Shown piece by piece: positions 56,658 to 64,000 of a DNA stretch of 64,000 bases; the first letter of the stretch is position 1; each line of letters opens with the position of its first letter. The notes below the pieces were generated by a model that ran no database searches, had not been told where the DNA came from, and saw only the letters and a program-made list of their open reading frames with translations. Origin of the DNA: Dama dama (Eukaryota; Chordata; Mammalia; Artiodactyla; Cervidae); NCBI RefSeq assembly GCF_033118175.1, contig NC_083701.1:12791501-12855500 (forward strand), given 5' to 3'. The position numbers and the translations under genes were made by a program.

Positions 56658-56975
56658 TTTTTTTTTAATTTATTTTTATTAGTTGGAGGCTAATAACTTT
56701 ACAATGTTGTAGTGGTTTTTGCCGTACATTGACATGAATCAGCCATGAATTTACATGTGTTCCCCATCCTGATCCCCCCTCCCACCTCCCTCCCCATCCC
56801 ATTCCTTTGGGTCTTCCCAGTGCACCAGCCCTGAGCATTTGTCTTATGCATCCAACCTGGGCTGGCGATCTGTTTCATCCTTGATAATATATATGTTTCA
56901 ATGCTATTCTCTCAGATCATCCCACCCTCGCCTTCTCCCACAGAGTCCAAAAGTCTGTTCTATACATCTGTGTCT
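56658..56975 (-). mobile_element. L1 3' UTR (ruminant L1), perfect 15-bp target-site duplication
   Basis: Antisense 5'-truncated L1: the poly-A tail shows as a T run at the left, then TTATTAGTTGGAGGCTAATA, TACATTGACATGAATCAGCC and CCCATTCCTTTGGGTCTTCC. TGAAGCACATTTTCT flanks it exactly at 56643-56657 and 56976-56990. Frames reported within are shadows. Confidence 0.96.
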
Positions 56976-56990
56976 TGAAGCACATTTTCT

Positions 56991-57374
56991 GATGAGAAGT
57001 TCAGATGGACAGAAAAAGTGGTCAATGGGATGGTTAGTGAAGAGAGGATGGTTCTTGGAGGCAAAAGTCACAGTGTTACAGATCTGAGTAATACCAAGAT
57101 GATATGGCTGTTGCTGACTTTCTTGGTGGCAAAGCCATCCCGACTAACTTCCCATTGGACAAGCCAGCCTCTCTTCCGTGGTGACTCCACTGTTCCATAG
57201 TGGGTTTGCCAGTAGACTCCATCTCCAGCTAAAACAGAGAAGGCTGACTCTTCTCTCTGGAAGGACCTTAATGTCAGTTCATTGTGAATAACATCTGTGA
57301 AATCTAAAGAAATAATTTGATGTGATTAGAACACATAATTAGAAACTGATATATCAGGGACTTTCATATATCTT
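56991..57374. other. Unassigned sequence
   Basis: Nothing recognised. Confidence 0.4.
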
Positions 57375-57620
57375 GTTCATAAATTTATTCAGTAAACATT
57401 CTCTGAGCACCTAGGAAGCACTGGCCCCATTTTGTACCCTGGTGAGCTCCAGAGGGCCCCAAGGCATGGTGCTTGCTGCTCTAGCATGCATAATATTATA
57501 TTAAAGAAAGATGTGTTTTCTTAATTAATATCTGGTAAGTGTTACAATAGACATATGAATAGAAAAAGATGGGGTCATGGAGATGGGAATGATTTGGCTG
57601 CACAGGAAATAAGCAGGTTT
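57375..57620 (-). repeat. L2 LINE 3' end, antisense
   Basis: TTTATTCAGTAAACATTCTC, TGAGCACCTAGGAAGCACTG, GTACCCTGGTGAGC. Confidence 0.55.
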
Positions 57621-58531
57621 GGCCTGCCTTAACTTTCCTTCAGGTTGTGTCATAGTTTCCAGCCTAGACTGACTACTTTGACTAAACCTCTCACCCACTC
57701 TTAATGTCAGTACACCCCATTGCTTCCAACCCAGTTTTGCTGAGATCTATAAATTCCTGACCCTCAACCATTTGATGACTTTTCTTGCTTCCTCAGATAT
57801 CATCAGGCAATGTGATAAGTTGAGCCCAATAGTCTTGAGTTTGACTTTTGTTTGTGTCACTACTGGTAAACCCTGGAGCTAAAAGATTAAGCACTCTGTT
57901 TAGTAGTTCTGCATCAAATGAGGCTTCCAGGAATGAGATGCTGAGACAGAGTTACAAGTGCAAGAGACTTACAGGGTGGGTGGTGCAGGATGAGCCAGTG
58001 AATGACAGAAAGAGGGGGGAGTAGGACTGGGCAGGGAGAGCCTCAGTCTGCAATGCAGATCTGACAAAGTCTCAACCAACAGAGAGCAAATACTACTCAT
58101 TAGAACAAGGGCATTCCTTCATCAGCCACAATTGGGCAAAAATGTGTACCTCCTTGTGACCCAGAAGAGTACAGTCTTGCTCAAATGTTTTGGCCAGTCC
58201 AAGAGTTCTATAGCTGGAATATGTCATCTGACCTTACTCCCTACGAATGAACAGTAAGTTCTTGGTTAAATAGTTATCTGATCCCTACATCCCAATGGTG
58301 AACACCAATCCTCAAAGACTTGCTATAGCACCGTCTTCTCTCTAGTGACTGCTGAGTTAGCATATGGATGGTTATGCTTCACAGTTTTTGGAAATTGACT
58401 CCAAATCTACCAATAACTCACAGACAGTTCAGGCAACCTCAACCACTCTATATTTTAAACAGCTGAAATTTAAGATGCTCCCCTCCCCCCAACAAAAACA
58501 GCTATGACAACAAAATGTCATTTCTTTATGT
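57621..58531. other. Unassigned sequence
   Basis: About 900 bp with no recognised repeat and no frame of note. Confidence 0.4.
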
Positions 58532-58731
58532 GAAGTGAAGTCACTCAGTCGTGTCCGACTCTTTGAGACCCCATGGATGTAGCTTACCAGGCTTCTCAGT
58601 CCATGGGATTTTCCAGGCAACAGTTCTGGAGTGGGTTTCCATTTCCCTCTCCAGGGGATCTTCCCAACCCAGGGATCGAACCCGGGTCTCCCTCATTGTA
58701 GGCAGATGCTTTACCCTCTGAGCCACCAGGC
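58532..58731 (-). mobile_element. Bov-tA SINE, consensus B box
   Basis: Antisense; keeps GTCGTGTCCGACTCTTTG and the reverse of GGTTCGATCCC (58672-58682). Young-looking, CpG retained. Confidence 0.93.
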
Positions 58732-58884
58732 ACAAAAGGACCCTAGTTTTCACAGCAAGCTATTATTCTCAGACCTGTGTTAACAATCATGAGAGTGTTC
58801 ATTGTGTAAATAAATTATAGATTATTATATACAGTTGAGAATGATGGAGTAACAGTAGGCAATGGTGGGAAAGGAATGTATTTA

Positions 58885-59066
58885 TAGTTAAAGCTCGGTT
58901 TGAATCCTGAACCTGTCATGACAGGCTGTGTCTTCAGGAAAACTACATAGTTTCTGGAGCTTCAGATTCCTCACCTGTAAAATAGAGATAATAATACCCA
59001 TTTCATAGCCTGTACATATAGTGGAAGACTCTATATGATGAATTAAACAAGAATTTGCTAATTCCT
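58885..59066 (+). repeat. MIR SINE
   Basis: TTTGAATCCTGAACCTGTC, CTTCAGATTCCTCACCTGTA, AATAGAGATAATAATACCC. Confidence 0.7.
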
Positions 59067-59073
59067 AAGGACC

Positions 59074-59608
59074 ACTTACTCCTTGGAAGAAAAGTTATGC
59101 CCAACCTAGATAGCATATTAAAAAGCAGAGACATTACTTTGCCAACAAAGGTCTGTCTAGTCAAAGCTATGGTTTTTATAGTAGTCATGTATGGATGTGA
59201 GAGTTGGACTATAAAGAGAGCTGAGTGCTGAAGAATTGATGCTTTTGAACTATGGTGTTGGAGAAGTCTCTTGAGGGTCCCTTGGACTGCAAGGAAATCC
59301 AACCAGTCCATCCTAAAGGAAATCACTCTTGAATATTTGTTGGAAGGATTGGTGCTGAAGCTGAAACTCCAATTCTTTGGCCACCTGATGCGAAGAACTG
59401 ACTTATTTGAAAAGACCTTGATTCTGGGAAAGATTGAAGACAGGAGGAGAAGGGGATGAAATAGGATTAGATGGTTGGATGGCATCACTGACTCAATGAA
59501 CATGAATTTGAGTAGACTCCAGGAGTTGGTGATGGACAGGGAGGCCTGGCATGCTGCAGTCCATGGGGTCACAAAGAGTTGGACATGAGTGAGCAACTGA
59601 ACTGACTG
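59074..59608 (+). mobile_element. BovB LINE 3' part, ~535 bp
   Basis: Begins in the late reverse-transcriptase region (ACTTACTCCTTGGAAGAAAA) and ends GCAACTGAACTGACTG. The former reading frame stops at TGA 59229-59231, the same CpG-derived stop as in the copies at 2.7 and 7.25 kb. AAGGACC flanks it at 59067-59073 and 59609-59615. Confidence 0.93.
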
Positions 59609-59615
59609 AAGGACC

Positions 59616-60496
59616 CCTGGTTGTTCCTGATGGTTATGTGGCTTTCTCTACCTAATGGTGCTCAGAAGGAAGACATCACTATCAAGCTCTGAGTTTTAAA
59701 ACAGAGTGTTGTTTGCTTGAGCCTACAGGGAGATAATAACCATGAAACCCAAACCGATTCTAGAAAGAGAAAAGGATGTCTCAGAACTCCCATGGTTGCT
59801 TTTTTTTTTTTTTTCCTCTTTCTCTTATTTATGTTTTTAATATGTAAGGAACTGGAACTTGGGGGAGGGACTGTAAGGAAACTATAGAAAGGGGAGAACA
59901 AAGTATAAGAGTGGGGGAAGCCACACTCTAAAAGGAAAACAGAAGTCTTCCCGAGTACAGAAAGTAACTGGAAAAATTTAGAATGGATGAAACCACCAGC
60001 TTGCTGGTTCTCTAAGAAGAGAGCTAGGAACAGTCCACCCATGCCAGGAATGGTGCTAATCTCAAGATTCTGAGCAGGAATCCAAAGACACAAGGCCCAG
60101 AAATGCTGATTGTGTCTATAGTTATGACCTCCAAGATCCAGCATGATCCCTTGTGGATTTTTTGCTTCACCTACAACTCTATAAGTAGTTCCTTTATTAG
60201 ACTCTACTTAAATCATCCTAATTTCCACATGCCATCTGTTTTCTACTGGGAACACTTCTTTTACAGGTGTTAATATTATAATGCCAGAAGATCACACCTA
60301 TCTAGGAAGATTATAAAAACCAGATGCTTTTTTTTAGACCACGAGATAACAAAGAGGTTAGAATCATTTTGGAAAATTAAGGACCATGTTCTGACAAATA
60401 TGCCAGAACTTTTTAACTAAAAAAAAAAAAGAGTCACATTCATTTTCAAAATCAAAGTTTAAAAATAATCAATAAAAAATAGTTTTCTCTTCATGT
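59616..60496. other. Unassigned sequence with T tract
   Basis: T15 at 59800-59814. A 160-codon minus-strand frame (59662-60144) encodes the tract as poly-lysine and has no recognised domain; I treat it as chance. Confidence 0.4.
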
Positions 60497-60509
60497 TTCC
60501 TTCCCAAAT

Positions 60510-60735
60510 GCGTGAGTGTGCGCTCAGTCCCTACAGTCGTGTCCAACTCTTTGTGACGTCATGCACTGTAGCCCGCCCGTCTCCTCTGTCCATGGGATTC
60601 TCCAGGCAAGAATACTGGAGAGGGTTGCCCTGCCCTTCTCCAGGGGATCTTCCTGACCCAAGGATCGAACCTGGGTCTCCTGCATCTCTTGCATTTCAGG
60701 AAGATTTTTGACCCAATGAACCACTTGGGAAGCCC
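60510..60735 (-). mobile_element. Bov-tA SINE with perfect 13-bp target-site duplication
   Basis: Antisense; from GCGCTCAGTCCCTACAGTCG to GAACCACTTGGGAAGCCC. TTCCTTCCCAAAT flanks it at 60497-60509 and 60736-60748. Confidence 0.95.
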
Positions 60736-60839
60736 TTCCTTCCCAAATAATTCAATGCAGAAGCGATTCAGGGGGCCATTGAGTAAGGTAGGTGTCTGTG
60801 GGTGGAAGAGGCAGATCATAGTCACACAGCCCCAGCTTT

Positions 60840-61425
60840 GGAGTCTGAGCAGATTAAGGAGGGGACCTGCCCAGCAGGGCTGCCCAGCCCAGAGGATTAG
60901 AGACCAATCAGATGTTGGGGAGCGCCCCAGGGGAAGGGTAGCCTGCCATGGATGTCAGAGTCTGACTGGCCTCTGGAAGGCATTCATGTGGGAGTGTTAA
61001 CCTGCAGGGTTACTGCAGCCTGAACAAGGTAAGAGGCACCTACACGTTGGGGATGGCCATATTGGCAGTCAGGTATGGGATGTCAGGGTTCAGAAAGACT
61101 TAGGAAACCTGATGTAGAGGGCATCCCAGCACAGCATCAGAGCCTGAGTGGGCAGGGAAGGGTTTCTACATGGGGGAAAGGGTTAGCCCTATGCAGGGCA
61201 CCAGAGCCTGGGCAGGGCGAAGAAGGCATCCATGCAGTGGAACGACAGCGGCAGCAGCCCAGCCTGGGAGGTTGAAGCTCAGGTGAGGAGAGGAAGGCAT
61301 CTCTGCAGTGGGCAGAGAACTAGCAATGGTGGCAGAGGTATGTCACAGCTTGGGCAGGTGAGGAGGGTGCCCAGGAGAGATCAGGGCTAGACAGTGACAG
61401 AGAGCATGAGAGCCCAAGCAGGATG
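60840..61425 (+). repeat. GC-rich degenerate tandem array, ~64-bp period
   Basis: Related phrases (GTCAGAGTCTGAC, CATCAGAGCCTGAGTGGG, CACCAGAGCCTGGGCAGGG, GTCACAGCTTGGGCAGG, CATGAGAGCCCAAGCAGG) recur at about 60953, 61012, 61080, 61135, 61199, 61272, 61340 and 61404, with AAGGCATCCATG-like text between. It could be the monomeric 5' part of an ancient L1 or an independent minisatellite; two frames crossing it are shadows. Confidence 0.5.
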
Positions 61426-61635
61426 CACAGGTGATCTCTGAAAAAGCAAAGGGCGACCTTTGTGGTGAGGAGCTGTTATCATACAGAGAGAATGATCAAG
61501 TAAGTGAGCGCATTAAGGATAATGGCTTCAAGATTCCCGAGAACTCGAGTTTTAAATATAAAAAGAGAGAAAACCAGAATGAATCTTGTAGTGTCGAATT
61601 GGAATTAGAAGTGCCAGTAAAATCTCATGGTTTTT

Positions 61636-61745
61636 AATATATAGATATTACATATATATTTAATATATAGATATATAGGCACAGCAAGGAGGATCATGCA
61701 AATGTGTATATATGTATATCTAAAGTATATGCATATATTCTCATG
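61636..61745. repeat. AT-rich low-complexity tract
   Basis: TATATA and ATAGATAT runs interleaved with short unique bits; likely a decayed microsatellite. Confidence 0.8.
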
Positions 61746-61839
61746 CTCTGTCCACAAAAAGGACCAAAGTGCTGAGTCATTCTGATAACAATGATCACAT
61801 ATGGCAGTCAACTCTTGGTTTCTAAAAAGTACTGTTTTC

Positions 61840-62790
61840 CAATTAAAGGAGTCAGAGTAACTTGGAGAAATAACTGAATCTAAGGCTGATACAGGGACAA
61901 TAAAAAAAAAAAAAATGAGCCTGGGGCACCTTTTTTGGCCAGTGTAAAAAAGTGCTCAAAGATGGATGGGGACATGTCAAAAGGACACATGTGTCAACCT
62001 AGAAGAGCTCCCATTTGTCAAATTACAGACAATTAGAGCATCAAAAAATAATAAGAGTAATGGGCTATGACTTATTGAATAAAAGAAGAATCCAAGTGTC
62101 TACATTGATATAAATATATCAGTGAATAAATTGAAAGGTTGATGAGTAATAGGATATTTACATTGTTCCATATGTAACATCTCCCTTCAAAACATTTTTA
62201 ACTACAAAAGAAAAAGGAATAACTTTACAGTGGAGAAGCCCGGTAGAGTCCACTTAATCAAGTGGTCAATGTTAATATCACGAGTAATGGGACAAGAGGA
62301 AATGATGTGTAACCTGACAGAAACAACGAAAACGACACAGAACCACTTCAGTGGTGTTCCTACCGAAAATGCGCATCATGAGTCTACTGATTAACAGGAG
62401 ACCCGCCTACAGCAAGGGAACAGTCTACAAAATAACTGGCCAGAAACTGTTCAAAAATACCAAGATCATTAAAGTCCAAGGAAGACTGAGAAATTGTTCC
62501 AGTAAAAACAACTATTGTAGAATACCTAGAAAACCTTAATTGGGGCTGAGGATTAGACAGGAGTAATGTATCCATGTTACCTTCTGACTTTGATAGTTGT
62601 TTTGTGATCATAGAGAAGAATGTTCTTATTTACAGAAAATGAACCTTAAATGATTTGAGGGTGATGCAACATCCTGTTGTAAATTACTCTGAAATGGTTC
62701 AGGGGGAGAAAAGGGAAATTCTTTATATTGTACTTGCAACTTTTATTTAAATCTGATATTGTTTAGAAAGCACTCAAAAAATTATTGAAA
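61840..62790 (+). repeat. Probable ancient L1 3' region
   Basis: GTGGAGAAGCCCGGTAGAGT, CAAGATCATTAAAGTCCAAG, GACTGAGAAATTGTTCCAG and TATTGTACTTGCAACTTTTA recall the L1ME/L1M4 3' UTR in order. Family assignment tentative. Confidence 0.45.
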
Positions 62791-64000
62791 GGTGTCATCA
62801 CAATCTAGCATTAAGCCTCCTACCCCTCAGTTGCTTTGAATATGCAAACTTTGTACTTGATGAGTATTTTTGTCTTTTATTGCTCCTTCAGCAAAAAGAA
62901 CTCAGACCTATTCTTAGGAAGATAATCTGGGTCATACAATTTACAGGGTAACAGTTGGCAACATGACAGTCCCAGTGAGATTTCTTTCTCTTTTTTTTTT
63001 TTTAGCTAGCTGCTTCTACTTAGAAATAAAACTTTAAATATTCTTCTCTGACCTTTTTTTGCCTGGGAGGAGAGTTTAATTACCTGCCCAGTTTACATAA
63101 ATTATGTCTACTGTTTGTCTAAAATTGAATCCTGGGCAGAGATCAATATGGCCTCAGAAAAGCCAGAGCAAATGACTTCTCTCAAATGCCATCAAAGGTC
63201 ACCAGAACCTTTCCTGCTTGGATGGGGACATGTTCTGTTCGACAACCTGGAGCATGTCACAGGCCTGCTGCCTGCTGCCTTGGGTACCAACCACAAGAGC
63301 ATGATTGATCATCAGTTAGAGGACATTGGGTACAAACTCCCTCAGGAGTCAGCTGTGTAGAATTAATTGAATACCATGACGAGTCTGATTCATCATCCTC
63401 TGAAAAGGAGAAAATGGCACAGAAGACACCCAGATGTCTTGATGCATGAGGTTTCATGGAGGTTAACTGCTATTTAGACTTAGGGTCCTGATGGTCACAG
63501 ACAGTGCAAGTGCTATTTGGTTGCAATTGTACAAATTTATCCAGGAAAAGAAGAACCTTTCAATCTCTCTTTAATTCTTCTTCTTCTCAGGAAGAAGTTA
63601 TTTGATGAGGGCCAACTCTTCTGTCTAGCTCTATTCAAAAATATTCCAGGGCAGTAAAATAAAATATTTCATGGTGGAGGTATAAGTAAAGTACAAAATG
63701 ACTTTAGACTGCAATACAATTTTCATCCAAGAGATTCAGAGTGGATAAAATGTTTGATCAGTAACTAGAAGAAGGAATATAATTATAGTCAATATTAAGA
63801 AAATGAAGGCAAGAGGAAATAGCAAGAGCAATGTCACAGATATCATGTATATATGAAGCCCAGCAATTACTTTAGTATGATGAAGGCCTCAAGGAAATAG
63901 TGTTGGAAAGAGAAAACAGCTCATGGATGCTGAAGTCAGGGGCTAAGAAAAAATATGCATTTAGTATAAAGCCAGAAGGAGAAGAACCAACTAAGAGGAA
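62791..64000. other. Unassigned sequence to window end
   Basis: No repeat recognised in 1.2 kb. An 81-codon plus frame (63115-63360) and an overlapping minus frame have no recognisable similarity. T13 tract near 62990. Confidence 0.35.

Noticed and set aside
59662..60144. 160-codon minus frame as a secreted or membrane protein gene
   Set aside because: The poly-lysine run is only the T tract at 59800-59814; no domain, and no context of a gene.
3487..60735. Regularly repeated ~200-bp units as a CRISPR-like or satellite array
   Set aside because: They are dispersed SINE copies in both orientations with different flanks and individual target-site duplications, in a ruminant genome.
61636..61745. 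AT-rich tract as a replication origin or matrix attachment region
   Set aside because: Composition alone is not evidence; it looks like decayed simple repeat.

Overview
This window looks like ordinary non-coding DNA (intergenic, or the interior of a long intron) from a ruminant, most probably a bovid such as cattle, buffalo, sheep or goat. The diagnosis rests on repeats. There are eight fragments of the RTE-type LINE BovB, about 28 copies or pieces of the ruminant tRNA-Glu-derived SINE Bov-tA/Bov-A, one older cetartiodactyl CHR-type SINE, a ruminant-type L1 3' end with a perfect 15-bp target-site duplication, and three mariner-derived palindromic MITEs. Underneath lies the usual mammalian layer of L2, MIR, ancient L1 and hAT-Charlie pieces. 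I cannot separate the bovid genera from sequence reading alone. Family names are from recognition of consensus features by eye, not from a database search.

No protein-coding exon, functional RNA gene or processed pseudogene of a host gene could be supported. Every open frame with recognisable protein similarity is BovB reverse transcriptase or endonuclease, and all of them are broken.

Layout. 1-3090: a BovB copy whose 5' endonuclease half is inverted against its reverse-transcriptase half. 3248-3845: a foldback element with a nearby direct duplicate and a Bov-tA between. 6232-7650: a mariner MITE next to a second BovB with an inverted 5' scrap. 8-33 kb: SINEs, MIR and L2 scraps and three hAT-Charlie copies in old single-copy sequence, with a small AP-1/CRE/AP-1 site cluster near 16.6 kb and a CpG-retaining patch near 22.4 kb. 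31.7-34.4 kb: ancient L1 ORF2, SINEs, and an antisense BovB (1.1 kb) abutted by a Bov-tA. 35-50 kb: L2, MIR, a third MITE, an (AT)16 tract and short BovB 3' ends. 51-54 kb: a MIR split by a ~600-bp insertion and a ~1-kb L2. 56.6 kb: the L1 3' end. 59.1-59.6 kb: another BovB 3' part. 60.8-62.8 kb: a GC-rich degenerate tandem array followed by AT-rich DNA and a probable ancient L1 3' region. The rest is unassigned sequence.

There is no gene network to describe. The points most worth a second look are the two 5'-inverted BovB copies, the same in-frame stop made by CpG decay in three BovB copies, the mariner hairpins that resemble bovine miR-2284/2285 precursors, the foldback plus duplication at 3.25-3.85 kb, the bZIP site cluster at 16.6 kb, and the degenerate array at 60.9 kb. 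I did not find a convincing new biological system.
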